64,000 nucleotides of DNA from Streptomyces humi (GTDB lineage: Bacteria > Actinomycetota > Actinomycetes > Streptomycetales > Streptomycetaceae), in NCBI RefSeq assembly GCF_001005085.2, contig NZ_LBMU02000040.1, positions 62,001 through 126,000 of the forward strand, written 5' to 3'. Of this stretch, positions 35,283-43,599 are shown piece by piece. Numbering within the stretch: position 1 is the first letter of the stretch; the number at the start of each line of letters is the position of its first letter. A program made the translations under genes and the position numbers. The notes under the pieces are model-generated. The model did no database searches, had not been told where the DNA came from, and saw nothing but the letters and a program-made list of their open reading frames with translations.

Positions 35283-35966
35283 GTGCGCGTGATCGTCAGG
35301 ACCGTCAGCGAGCTCTGCATCACCGTCGGCGCGCTCATCGTGCTCTTCGTCGCGTACGTGCTGTTCTGGACCGGGGTGAAGGCCGACAGCGTCATGCACG
35401 ACCAGATCGACCAGTTACAGAGGCAGTGGTCGGACAGCGCCACGGTGCGCCCCACGGCGCGGGCCTCCGCCGTCGCGGTCCGGCCCGCCGCGTACCACTA
35501 CGGCAGGCCTTTCGCGATCATGTACATCCCGCGGTTCGGTTTCACGTGGAACAAGCCGGTCCTCGAGGGCACCGGCACCGACGTGCTGAAGAAGGGCCTC
35601 GCCCACTACGCCAGGACGGCCCGGCTCGGCGGGCAGGGCAACTTCGCGGTCGCCGGCCACCGGCGTACGTACGGTGACCCGTTCCTCGACTTCCCGGAGC
35701 TCCGTAAGGGTGACGCGATCGTCCTGACCGACGGGACGACCTGGTTCACGTATCGGATCGACAAAGGCCCTTACAAAACAGTTCCGACGGACGTTGAAGT
35801 GATCGACCCTGTGCCACGTAAGTCGGGGTATACGCGTCCGGGGCGCTATCTCACGCTGACCACGTGCGATCCGGAGTGGGGGCACAGTCATCGGCTGATC
35901 GTCTGGGCGCATCTGGACTCCACACAGCCTGTGGAGGCAGGCAGACCGGCGGCGCTGCGCCGTTAG
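35283..35966 (+). CDS. Class E sortase 1 (contains a TTA codon)
   Basis: 227-aa membrane transpeptidase that would attach LAXTG proteins to peptidoglycan. One N-terminal helix (about 8-30, TVSELCITVGALIVLFVAYV) precedes the sortase domain. The catalytic triad is intact: His in GNFAVAGHRRTYG (about 123), Cys in YLTLTTCDPEWG (about 195) and Arg in HSHRLIVWAH. The context TTCDPEWG differs from the TTCTP of the two downstream sortases. Leucine 45 is encoded by TTA (35415-35417), so full translation should need the bldA tRNA. The GTG start has GGAGCCGCC upstream. Confidence 0.9.
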   Translation: MRVIVRTVSELCITVGALIVLFVAYVLFWTGVKADSVMHDQIDQLQRQWSDSATVRPTARASAVAVRPAAYHYGRPFAIMYIPRFGFTWNKPVLEGTGTDVLKKGLAHYARTARLGGQGNFAVAGHRRTYGDPFLDFPELRKGDAIVLTDGTTWFTYRIDKGPYKTVPTDVEVIDPVPRKSGYTRPGRYLTLTTCDPEWGHSHRLIVWAHLDSTQPVEAGRPAALRR

Positions 35967-36018
35967 TCTGGTGCAGTACGGCGGGATTCTGGTGCCGTGG
36001 CGGAACGGAAGGGACGGC

Positions 36019-36180
36019 ATGTACGGCTGGATCTGGCGGCATCTGCCGGGGAACGTGTGGGTGAGGGCGCTGATCTCGCTCGTACTGGTCCTGGCCGTGG
36101 TCTACGTCCTGTTCCAGTACGTCTTCCCCTGGGCCGAACCACTGCTGCCCTTCAACGATGTGACGGTGGACAACCAGTGA
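36019..36180 (+). CDS. 53-aa single-pass membrane protein
   Basis: ATG at 36019 gives MYGWIWRHLPGNVWVRALIS, then one strong membrane helix (about 15-37, LISLVLVLAVVYVLFQYVF) and a short acidic tail PFNDVTVDNQ. GGAAGGGA lies 10 bp upstream. It overlaps the amidotransferase start (GTGA) and so is translationally coupled to it. The strict linkage to the sortase/pabA genes suggests a real gene; function unknown. Confidence 0.78.
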   Translation: MYGWIWRHLPGNVWVRALISLVLVLAVVYVLFQYVFPWAEPLLPFNDVTVDNQ

Positions 36181-36815
36181 GTGCGCGGATTCTCGTCGTC
36201 GACAACTACGACAGCTTCGTCTTCAACCTGGTCCAGTACCTGTACCAGCTGGGCGCCGAGTGCGAGGTGCTGCGCAACGACGAGGTGTCGACGGCGCACG
36301 CCCAGGACGGCTTCGACGGCGTCCTGCTGTCGCCCGGCCCCGGCACCCCGGAGCAGGCGGGTGTCTGCGTGGACATGGTCCGGCACTGCGCCGCGACCGG
36401 CGTCCCGGTCTTCGGGGTCTGCCTGGGCATGCAGTCGATGCAGGTGGCGTACGGCGGTGTGGTGGACCGGGCGCCCGAGCTGCTGCACGGCAAGACCTCG
36501 CTGGTGGAGCACGCGGGCAAGGGGGTCTTCGCCGGCCTGCCGACCCCGTTCACCGCGACCCGCTACCACTCGCTCGCCGCGGAACCGGCCACGGTCCCGG
36601 CCGAGCTCGAGGTGACCGCCCGCACCCACGACGGGATCATCATGGGGCTCAGGCACCGCGAACTCCCGGTCGAGGGCGTGCAGTTCCATCCCGAGTCGGT
36701 GCTGACCGAGCACGGGCACCTGATGCTGGCCAACTGGCTGGTGGAATGCGGTGACCAGGGGGCCGTGGCGAGGTCGGCGGGGCTCGCCCCGGTGGTGGGC
36801 AGGGCCACGGCGTGA
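36177..36815 (+). CDS. pabA: Aminodeoxychorismate/anthranilate synthase component II (glutamine amidotransferase)
   Basis: 212-aa class I amidotransferase that supplies ammonia from glutamine to chorismate for 4-aminobenzoate or anthranilate. Catalytic Cys is in VFGVCLGMQSMQ (about 83), with His and Glu in VQFHPESVLTE (about 166-168) and the glutamine-tunnel motif LLSPGPGTPEQAG. The partner component I is not in the window, so PabA and TrpG cannot be separated. The equivalent M. tuberculosis gene is called trpG (Rv0013). GTG 36177 overlaps the small-protein stop; the sortase 2 start overlaps this stop. Confidence 0.88.
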   Translation: MSARILVVDNYDSFVFNLVQYLYQLGAECEVLRNDEVSTAHAQDGFDGVLLSPGPGTPEQAGVCVDMVRHCAATGVPVFGVCLGMQSMQVAYGGVVDRAPELLHGKTSLVEHAGKGVFAGLPTPFTATRYHSLAAEPATVPAELEVTARTHDGIIMGLRHRELPVEGVQFHPESVLTEHGHLMLANWLVECGDQGAVARSAGLAPVVGRATA

Positions 36816-37861
36816 CCGCGCTGCGCCCCGAGCGCGAGACCGATACCCCGTACGGGGGTCAGTCGTACGGGGGATCCGGCGCGCACGGGGAGACGGCGTT
36901 TCTTCCGCCGGTCGGGGAGCCGACGGCGTACCTCCCGCCGATCGACGAGGAGACCGTCGCCCTGCGGATCCCCGATCCGCCCCCCATATCGGCTTCTGCG
37001 GGCACGGCAGCCTCTCTCACCACGGGAGTCCCAGGGGGCGGCCGAGCGGCCCGCAGAAAGGCCGCCAAGCGCCGCGGTGGCCGTCACGGCGGGGCACCGG
37101 AGACTCCGGCCCAGGAGGCGCAGGGGAACCGGGCGTCGGGGCGTCCCCTGTCCCGGGTGGAGGCGCGTCGCCGGGAGCGGCTGCGCAAGCCCGGTCCGGC
37201 GGTCGTGGCGAGCCGGGCGATAGGCGAGGTGTTCATCACCACCGGTGTGCTGATGCTGCTCTTCGTCACCTACCAGCTGTGGTGGACGAACGTGCGCGCG
37301 CACGCCCAGGCCGGCAGCGAGGCCAGTTCGCTCCAGAAGGACTGGGCGAGCGGCAAGCGTGCCCCCGGGGTCTTCGAGCCCGGCCAGGGCTTCGCCATCC
37401 TGCACATCCCCAAGCTGGACGTGGTGGCGCCGATCGCCGAGGGCGTCAGCAACAAGAAGGTCCTCGACAAGGGCATGGTCGGGCACTACGGCGAGGGTGC
37501 GCTGAAGACCGCGATGCCGCAGGACAAGACCGGCAACTTCGGTCTGGCCGCGCACCGCAACACCCACGGTGAGCCGTTCCGGTACATCAACAAGCTGGTG
37601 GCCGGGGACGCCGTGGTGGTCGAGACGCAGGACGAGTACTTCGTGTACAAGGTGACGTCGATGCTGCCGGTGACGTCGCCGAGCAATGTGAGCGTGCTGG
37701 ATCCGGTCCCGAAGGGCTCGGGATTCACCAAGGCGGGCCGGTACATCACCCTGACCACCTGTACGCCGGAGTTCACCAGCAAGTACCGGTTGATCGTCTG
37801 GGGCAAGATGGTGGAGGAACGCCCGCGCAGCAAGGGCAAGCCAGACGCGCTCGTCGAATAA
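36812..37861 (+). CDS. Class E sortase 2
   Basis: 349 aa, the longest of the three sortases. Residues 1-125 are a disordered cytoplasmic extension, ending in a basic patch (GRPLSRVEARRRERLRKPG), absent from the others. One membrane helix (about 133-155) follows, then the sortase domain with His in FGLAAHRNTHG (about 246), Cys in YITLTTCTPEFTS (about 318) and Arg in KYRLIVWG. It overlaps the pabA stop (GTGA). Known S. coelicolor class E sortases (SrtE1, SrtE2) anchor chaplins for aerial growth and lie at this locus; which of the two this matches was not determined. Confidence 0.9.
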   Translation: MTALRPERETDTPYGGQSYGGSGAHGETAFLPPVGEPTAYLPPIDEETVALRIPDPPPISASAGTAASLTTGVPGGGRAARRKAAKRRGGRHGGAPETPAQEAQGNRASGRPLSRVEARRRERLRKPGPAVVASRAIGEVFITTGVLMLLFVTYQLWWTNVRAHAQAGSEASSLQKDWASGKRAPGVFEPGQGFAILHIPKLDVVAPIAEGVSNKKVLDKGMVGHYGEGALKTAMPQDKTGNFGLAAHRNTHGEPFRYINKLVAGDAVVVETQDEYFVYKVTSMLPVTSPSNVSVLDPVPKGSGFTKAGRYITLTTCTPEFTSKYRLIVWGKMVEERPRSKGKPDALVE

Positions 37862-37889
37862 GGGCTTAAGGGCTAAGGGCAGAGGAACA

Positions 37890-38639
37890 GTGGCAGCGAC
37901 CGCCGACGACACCGCAGAGCAGACCGACGCGCCGGAGGCGGGGCCCGTGCCGGGCCGTCGGCCGATCGGCAGGATCGCGACCGCGGTCAGCGTCCTGGGG
38001 GAACTCCTCATCACGGCGGGCCTGGTGCTCGGCCTGTTCGTCGTCTACTCGCTCTGGTGGACGAACGTGATAGCGGACCGCAAGGCGGACCGGGAGGGCG
38101 ACAAGGTGCGTGACACCTGGGCCCAGCAGGACACCGGCCCCGGCGCGCTGGACACGAAGGACGGCATCGGGTTCCTGCACGTGCCGTCCATGAGGAACGG
38201 CGAGGTGCTGGTCGAGAAGGGCACCTCGACGGAGATCCTCAACGACGGCGTGGCCGGCTACTACACGGACCCGGCGAAGGCGACGCTGCCCACCACCGGG
38301 AAGGCCGGCAACTTCACGCTCGCCGCGCACCGGGACGGCCACGGCGCGAAGTTCCACAACATCGACAAGGTGAAGGTCGGCGACCCGATCGTCTTCGAGA
38401 CCCGTGACGACTGGTACGTCTACAAGGTCTACGACATCCTCCCGGAGACCTCGAAGTACAACGTCAAGGTCCTCTCCCAGGTCCCGACGGAGTCGGGCAG
38501 GAAGAAGCCCGGCCACTACATCACCCTGACCACCTGCACCCCGGTCTACACGAGCCGCTACCGCTACGTCGTCTGGGGCGAACTGGTCCGGGTCCAGAAG
38601 GTCGACAGCAAGCGCACCCCGCCGAAGGAACTGGGCTGA
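37890..38639 (+). CDS. Class E sortase 3
   Basis: 249 aa from GTG, with AGAGGAACAG just upstream. A 25-residue cytoplasmic start precedes one membrane helix (about 32-55, VSVLGELLITAGLVLGLFVV). The sortase domain keeps His in FTLAAHRDGHG (about 147), Cys in YITLTTCTPVYTS (about 216) and Arg in RYRYVVWGEL. It shares the SLWWTNV-type flank with sortase 2, so the two arose by duplication. Bidirectional terminators follow. Confidence 0.9.
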   Translation: MAATADDTAEQTDAPEAGPVPGRRPIGRIATAVSVLGELLITAGLVLGLFVVYSLWWTNVIADRKADREGDKVRDTWAQQDTGPGALDTKDGIGFLHVPSMRNGEVLVEKGTSTEILNDGVAGYYTDPAKATLPTTGKAGNFTLAAHRDGHGAKFHNIDKVKVGDPIVFETRDDWYVYKVYDILPETSKYNVKVLSQVPTESGRKKPGHYITLTTCTPVYTSRYRYVVWGELVRVQKVDSKRTPPKELG

Positions 38640-38718
38640 CAGAGGTCCTTCGAGGACCTCTGTCGCCTGGCATGACGAGGGCCCGAAGCCGCAACTGTTC
38701 CTTGCGACTTCGGGCCCT
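38638..38718. terminator. Two terminator hairpins between convergent genes
   Basis: The first is a 12-bp stem (GACAGAGGTCCT / AGGACCTCTGTC, 38638-38664) with a TCG loop. The second pairs AGGGCCCGAAG with CTTCGGGCCCT (38678-38718), with an extra inner CGCAA/TTGCG pairing. They lie between sortase 3 and the convergent nuclease gene and would serve both. Confidence 0.75.
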
Positions 38719-38735
38719 TCCACGTCAGGCCGTAC

Positions 38736-39767
38736 CTACTCCAGGATCCTGAGCGGTTCCCCGGTGCTCCACTCCTCCAGCACCCCGCGGTGGACGGCGG
38801 TGATACCGGCCTCGGTGGCGATGCTCAGGGCCTCGGGGGTGAACGGGCAGGTCGCCACGTAGAGCGCCACGTCCGCGCTGTACAGAACCTTGGCGGCGCC
38901 GATGAACTTCTGGACCTCGGGGCTGGTGATGTTGAGGTAGGGCGCGAACCTCTTGCACTGGACGACAAGGCGCCGGCCGTCGGCCGTGAGTCCGATGATG
39001 TCGACGCCCCGGTCGCCGTGGCCGCCCTGTACGACGACGTTGGTGCACCCGTCGCGGATCAGCAGTTTGGCGACGTGCCGCTCGAACGCGCGGCCGTTCA
39101 TGGCGTCCATGGCTGCCATGACTCCGATGGTGGGGCGGTCGTCCCGGATTCCTTCGAGCCTTTTGAGCCGGGTGTGGTGCTGGTGGAGCCGCCGCTCGAT
39201 GCGCTGGACTCCCGTCCGCAGCGCGATCAGCTCCGCGCGGTGTTCCCCTGATGTCTCGATCAGGGCGTTGAACATCGGGACGACGGTTTTTCCGAGGATG
39301 TGGGTGATGCGCCGGTCGATGCGGTCGTCGAGACCGGGGAACTCGGTCGGGGCAGAGTTTTCCACAGGCTGTGTTCGGGCCAGGTACTCCATGTCGAGGA
39401 GATACACACGCACCTGACGTGCGACTTCGCTGTCCCGGAGCAGCATGGCGATGTTGAGGATGGTGCGACGAGAGAGGAGGGCGAGGGACCTTGTGCGTGA
39501 CTGGATCCCACTGAGTTCCTTGAAGGAAGTCAGTTCTGAACCTGTCAACACGCGGTAGCCGCTGGCTTCGAGTTCTTCCCGATGGTCATGGACGAGGGAT
39601 GAGATGGCAGTGAGCCCTACCTCGAAGTACGCCGCCACCATCGCCGTAGTCACATGCGTCCCGTCCGGCAGCAGGGACAGCGCCTTCACCCTGTCGAGTA
39701 CGTCGGTGCGGTCCAGCACGCTGCTGCGCAGGGTCTTCGACTCCAGCAACGCTGATTCGTTGATCAT
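38736..39767 (-). CDS. Antirepressor-like domain fused to an Mrr-type restriction endonuclease
   Basis: 343 aa. The N-terminal 120 residues resemble phage antirepressor/regulator proteins (VTTAMVAAYFEVGLTAISSL, RRTILNIAMLLRDSEVARQV), a helix-rich module widespread in Streptomyces. A coiled segment (about 150-215) leads to the nuclease domain (about 225-343) with GRAFERHVAKLL, GDRGVDIIGLTADGRRLVVQCKRF and so an intact D...QxK active site of the Mrr/PD-(D/E)XK type. ATG 39767 has an AAGGGCAG leader. It may cleave modified or foreign DNA; the role of the N-terminal part is unknown. No methyltransferase partner is nearby. Confidence 0.85.
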   Translation of the reverse strand: MINESALLESKTLRSSVLDRTDVLDRVKALSLLPDGTHVTTAMVAAYFEVGLTAISSLVHDHREELEASGYRVLTGSELTSFKELSGIQSRTRSLALLSRRTILNIAMLLRDSEVARQVRVYLLDMEYLARTQPVENSAPTEFPGLDDRIDRRITHILGKTVVPMFNALIETSGEHRAELIALRTGVQRIERRLHQHHTRLKRLEGIRDDRPTIGVMAAMDAMNGRAFERHVAKLLIRDGCTNVVVQGGHGDRGVDIIGLTADGRRLVVQCKRFAPYLNITSPEVQKFIGAAKVLYSADVALYVATCPFTPEALSIATEAGITAVHRGVLEEWSTGEPLRILE

Positions 39768-39910
39768 GTTCTGCCCTTCGGCTCGTGGTCGTGCGGCCGG
39801 GGCGGAGCTGTCGGTTCCCACCCCACCCGTTCAACGAGTCGCGACATGCGAAGGCACGACCGGTGAGGGCACTGAGGTGCGATTGCGGAGCGAAGTTCCA
39901 CGACATGGAA

Positions 39911-39941
39911 GGGCCCCGCCTGGGAAGCCCAGGCGGGGCCC
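39911..39941. terminator. Terminator after pknB
   Basis: Perfect 14-bp inverted repeat (GGGCCCCGCCTGGG / CCCAGGCGGGGCCC) with an AAG loop, 19 bp beyond the pknB stop on the minus strand, followed there by TTCC. Confidence 0.8.
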
Positions 39942-39959
39942 GTTCGCAGGTGCGGGGCG

Positions 39960-41945
39960 TCAGCCGGTGGTGCCGCCGAAGAAGTTGGTACCGCCGTTGT
40001 TGCCGCCGTTGTTGTTCCCGTTGCCCACGTTCACCGTGGTGAGGGTGATCTGTGTGCTGCCGGGGTCCTGGACGCTGGTGTTGGCCTGCGGGTCCTGGCT
40101 GGCGACGAGGGCGTTGTCGCCGGAGTCGCCGTTGAACTGGATGTTGGTGAAGCCGGCCGCCTGGAGGGTCTGCCTGGCCTGCTTCACGGTCTGGCCGACC
40201 ACGCTCGGCACGGCCGTCTGCTGCTTGGCCTTGCCGATCTGGATGTTCACCGTGGAGTTCTTGTCGACCTGCGTACCGGCCTGCGGGTCGGTCGAGACGA
40301 CCTTGCCGACCAGGTTGGCGTCGTCGGTCTCCACCTCGGAGCAGTTGCCGGTGAGGTTGTTGGCCTGCATCTGCGCCTTGGCGTCGTCACAGCTCTTGCC
40401 GCTGACGTCGGGGACCGTGGACTTCTCCTCGGCCTTGGCGACCTCCAGCGTGATGACCGAGCCCTTCTCCTTCTCGGTGCCCGGGTCGGGGTCCTGGCTG
40501 AGGACCGTACCCTCGTCCTGGGTGGAGACGGTCTTGGTGATCTTGACCTTGAAGCCCTTGTTCTCCAGCTGCGTGGTCGCATCGTCGACGTTCTTGCCGA
40601 TCACGTTGTCGACCGCGACCTTCGGCGCGCCCGTCGAGATGACCAGGTTGACCGTCGAGCCCTTCTTGACGTCGGTGCCCGACTTCGGGTCCTGGTCGCA
40701 GACGCTGCCCTTGGGCTGGTCGGCGCAGGTCTTGCTGGTGGTCGCCAGGACGAGACCGATGTTGTCGGCCATCTTCTTGGCGGAGTTCTCGGTCTGCCCG
40801 ACGAAGGCCGGCGTGGAGACCGTGTCGTTGCCGGCCCCGCCGCCCCCGAACGCCCACTTGCCGATCAGGATCGCGCCGACCAGCACCAGGACGCCGGCGA
40901 CCACGAGCAGGATCGTCGACGTGTTGTTCTTCTTCTGCTGGCGGCGGCGGTCCGGGCGGTCGTCGTAGCCGTAGCCGCCGTCGTCCGGGTTCATGGGCGG
41001 CAGCATGGTGGTGGCGCCGGCGTCCGCGCGCAGCGCCGTGGTCGCCTGGTCGTCCGGGTAGCCGCCGTAGCCGACGGAGCCCATGGCGGCGGTGGCCGCG
41101 ACCGGCTGGCCGTCCAGGCACGCCTCGATGTCGGCGCGCATCTCGTCGGCCGACTGGTAGCGGTAGTTCGGGTCCTTGACCAGGGCCCGCAGGACGATCG
41201 CGTCCATCTCGGGCGTGATCTCCGGGTCGAACACCGACGGGGGCTGCGGTTCCTCACGTACGTGCTGGTAGGCGACGGCCACGGGGGAGTCGCCCACGAA
41301 GGGCGGCCGTACCGTCAGCAGCTCGTAGAGGAGGCAACCGGTCGAATAGAGGTCGGAGCGGGCGTCCACCTGCTCGCCCTTGGCCTGCTCGGGAGAGAGG
41401 TACTGGGCGGTGCCGATGACCGCGGCCGTCTGGGTCATGGTCATGCCGGAGTCGCCCATGGCGCGGGCGATGCCGAAGTCCATCACCTTGACCTGGCCGT
41501 TGCGCGTCAGCATGACGTTCGCCGGCTTGATGTCACGGTGGACGATGCCGCTGCGGTGCGCGTACTCCAGGCCCTGGAGGATGCCGATGGTCATCTCCAT
41601 CGCGCGCTCGGGCAGCAGCTTGCGTCCGGAGTGCAGCAGCTCGCGCAGCGTCGAGCCCTCCACGTACTCCATGACGATGTACGGGATCGAGACCCCGTCG
41701 ATGTAGTCCTCGCCCGTGTCGTAGACCGCGACGATCGCGGGATGGTTGAGCGAGGCGGCCGACTGAGCCTCCCGGCGGAACCGGGCCTGGAAGGACGGAT
41801 CACGCGCGAGGTCCACGCGGAGCGTCTTCACGGCCACCGCGCGGCCGAGCCGCGTGTCATGCGCGAAGTAGACCTCCGCCATGCCACCACGGCCGAGCAC
41901 GTGGCCCAGCTCGTACCGGCCGCCGAGGCGACGCGGCTCTTCCAT
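39960..41945 (-). CDS. pknB: PASTA-domain serine/threonine kinase PknB
   Basis: 661-aa membrane kinase that senses peptidoglycan fragments and controls cell-wall growth. The kinase domain (about 10-275) has GRGGMAEVYFAHD, VAVKTL (catalytic Lys), HRDIKPANVML, DFGIARAMG and a TQTAAVIGTAQYLSPEQ activation loop. After a linker and one membrane helix (about 340-362) come four PASTA repeats (about 380-640) and a Gly/Asn-rich tail. PASTA repeats 1 and 3 each hold a cysteine pair, fitting extracellular disulfides. It is the last gene of the minus-strand cluster. The sister kinase PknA of mycobacteria is absent. Confidence 0.96.
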   Translation of the reverse strand: MEEPRRLGGRYELGHVLGRGGMAEVYFAHDTRLGRAVAVKTLRVDLARDPSFQARFRREAQSAASLNHPAIVAVYDTGEDYIDGVSIPYIVMEYVEGSTLRELLHSGRKLLPERAMEMTIGILQGLEYAHRSGIVHRDIKPANVMLTRNGQVKVMDFGIARAMGDSGMTMTQTAAVIGTAQYLSPEQAKGEQVDARSDLYSTGCLLYELLTVRPPFVGDSPVAVAYQHVREEPQPPSVFDPEITPEMDAIVLRALVKDPNYRYQSADEMRADIEACLDGQPVAATAAMGSVGYGGYPDDQATTALRADAGATTMLPPMNPDDGGYGYDDRPDRRRQQKKNNTSTILLVVAGVLVLVGAILIGKWAFGGGGAGNDTVSTPAFVGQTENSAKKMADNIGLVLATTSKTCADQPKGSVCDQDPKSGTDVKKGSTVNLVISTGAPKVAVDNVIGKNVDDATTQLENKGFKVKITKTVSTQDEGTVLSQDPDPGTEKEKGSVITLEVAKAEEKSTVPDVSGKSCDDAKAQMQANNLTGNCSEVETDDANLVGKVVSTDPQAGTQVDKNSTVNIQIGKAKQQTAVPSVVGQTVKQARQTLQAAGFTNIQFNGDSGDNALVASQDPQANTSVQDPGSTQITLTTVNVGNGNNNGGNNGGTNFFGGTTG

Positions 41946-42114
41946 AGCTACCTACCAGCCCTCTCCGTCGGTCCCGGCCGCCACGGGTGTGTGGCCGGAG
42001 GCTGCCGTCCGGGCCTACCGTACCCGGCTGTGTTTGTGTGACCTGGCCAAGCCCGTAACCCGATACAGGACCGGTATCGCAACGTGCACCGATGTGAAGC
42101 GAACGTGATCGGGC

Positions 42115-43599
42115 TCACTTCTTGGAGTTGATGACCGCCTCCATCACGCTCTTCGCGATCGGGGCCGCGAGGCCGCCGCCGGAGATGTCGTCACGGTTGG
42201 CCTGGTCGTCCTCGATCACCACGGCGACCGCGACCGGCTTGCTGCCGTCGGGGAGCTTGGCGTAGGAGATGAACCAGGCGTAGGGGTTCTCGCTGTTCTC
42301 CACGCCGTGCTGGGCGGTACCGGTCTTTCCGCCCACGGTGACGCCGTTGATCTGCGCGTTCTTGCCCGTGCCGTCCTTGACGACGGTCTCCATCATGGAC
42401 TGGAGGATCTGGGCGTTGGAGGAGGAGAGCGGCTGGCTCATCTCCTCGGGGTCGGTCTGCGAGATCGTGTCGACGCCCGACGACTGTAGCTTGTCGATCA
42501 TGTACGGCTTCATCAGCTTGCCGTCGTTGGCGACCGCGGAGGCGACCATGGCCATCTGTAGCGGGGTCGCGGCGGTGTTGTACTGGCCGATCGAGGACAG
42601 CGCGGTCTGCGAGTCGTTCATGTCGTCGGAGAACACCGAGGCGCTGGAGCGGACCGGGGTGAACTGCTCGGAGTCGAAGCCGAACTTCTTCGCCTCGGCG
42701 AGCATCTTGTCGTTGCCGAGGTCGGAGCCGATCTTGCCGAAGACAGTGTTGCAGGAGACCCGCAGCGCGACCCGCATGGTCGCGTTCTTGCAGGGGATGT
42801 TGCCCTCGTTCTTCAGCTCGGTCGTGGTGCCCTTCATGATGTAGGGCAGCGGTGAGTCGGTGGCCTGGTCGGCCGAGGTGTACAGCCCGTTCTGGAGCGC
42901 GGCCGCTGCGGTGACCACCTTGAAGGTGGAGCCCGGCGGGTAGGTCTCGCGCAGCGCCCGGTTGAGCATCGGGTCGTTCGGGTCGTACTTCTTCTGAAGC
43001 TTCTTCCACGCGGCGGCGTCGGTGTTCGAGTTGCCGGCGAACACCGAGGGGTCGTACGACGGGTACGAGGCGAGTGCCAGGATCTTGCCGGTGGACGGGT
43101 CCAGGGCCACGACCGCGCCCTTGCCGCCCTGGCTCTTGAGACCGTTGTACGCGGCCTTCTGCGCGGCCGCGTTCAGCGTGGTGACGACGTTGCCGCCCTG
43201 CTTCTGCTTGCCGGTGACCATGTCGAGGGTGTTGCGGAAGAAGAGCCGGTCGTCGTTGCCGGTGAGGATGCCGTCCTCGAGGGACTCCAGCTGGTTGGCG
43301 CCGAAGGCCTGCGAGGCGTAACCGGTGACCGGCGCCCACATGGCGCCGTTCTTGTAGGTGCGCTTGTACTTGAGGTCGTTGAGACCGGACGAGCTGGACG
43401 CGGTGGAGCCGGTGATCGGGTTGCCGTCGACGATGATGTCGCCGCGCGGGGTGGAGTAGCGGGCGATGGTGACGCGGCGGTTCTTCGGGTCCGTCCGCAG
43501 GGTGTCGGCCTTGACGTACTGGAGCCAGTTGTCGCGCAGCAGCAGGGTGAGGACCAGGAGGCCGCAGAAGATCGCGATCCGGCGCAGGGGCTTGTTCAT
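42115..43599 (-). CDS. pbpA: Penicillin-binding protein PbpA (class B transpeptidase)
   Basis: 494-aa peptidoglycan transpeptidase partner of RodA. One N-terminal membrane helix (MNKPLRRIAIFCGLLVLTLL) precedes the dimerisation region, then the penicillin-binding domain with SxxK in YPPGSTFKVV (about 226), SxN in RVSCNTVFG (about 283) and KTG in VGGKTGTAQHG (about 426). ATG 43599 is chosen: it overlaps the rodA stop by 4 bp (ATGA) and gives the conserved membrane start. A 169-bp spacer separates it from pknB. Confidence 0.95.
   Translation of the reverse strand: MNKPLRRIAIFCGLLVLTLLLRDNWLQYVKADTLRTDPKNRRVTIARYSTPRGDIIVDGNPITGSTASSSSGLNDLKYKRTYKNGAMWAPVTGYASQAFGANQLESLEDGILTGNDDRLFFRNTLDMVTGKQKQGGNVVTTLNAAAQKAAYNGLKSQGGKGAVVALDPSTGKILALASYPSYDPSVFAGNSNTDAAAWKKLQKKYDPNDPMLNRALRETYPPGSTFKVVTAAAALQNGLYTSADQATDSPLPYIMKGTTTELKNEGNIPCKNATMRVALRVSCNTVFGKIGSDLGNDKMLAEAKKFGFDSEQFTPVRSSASVFSDDMNDSQTALSSIGQYNTAATPLQMAMVASAVANDGKLMKPYMIDKLQSSGVDTISQTDPEEMSQPLSSSNAQILQSMMETVVKDGTGKNAQINGVTVGGKTGTAQHGVENSENPYAWFISYAKLPDGSKPVAVAVVIEDDQANRDDISGGGLAAPIAKSVMEAVINSKK

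Noticed and set aside
35539..35552. GTTTCACGTGGAAC, a parS-like sequence in sortase 1
   Set aside because: One mismatch from the consensus and in a coding sequence; too weak to call without ParB binding data.
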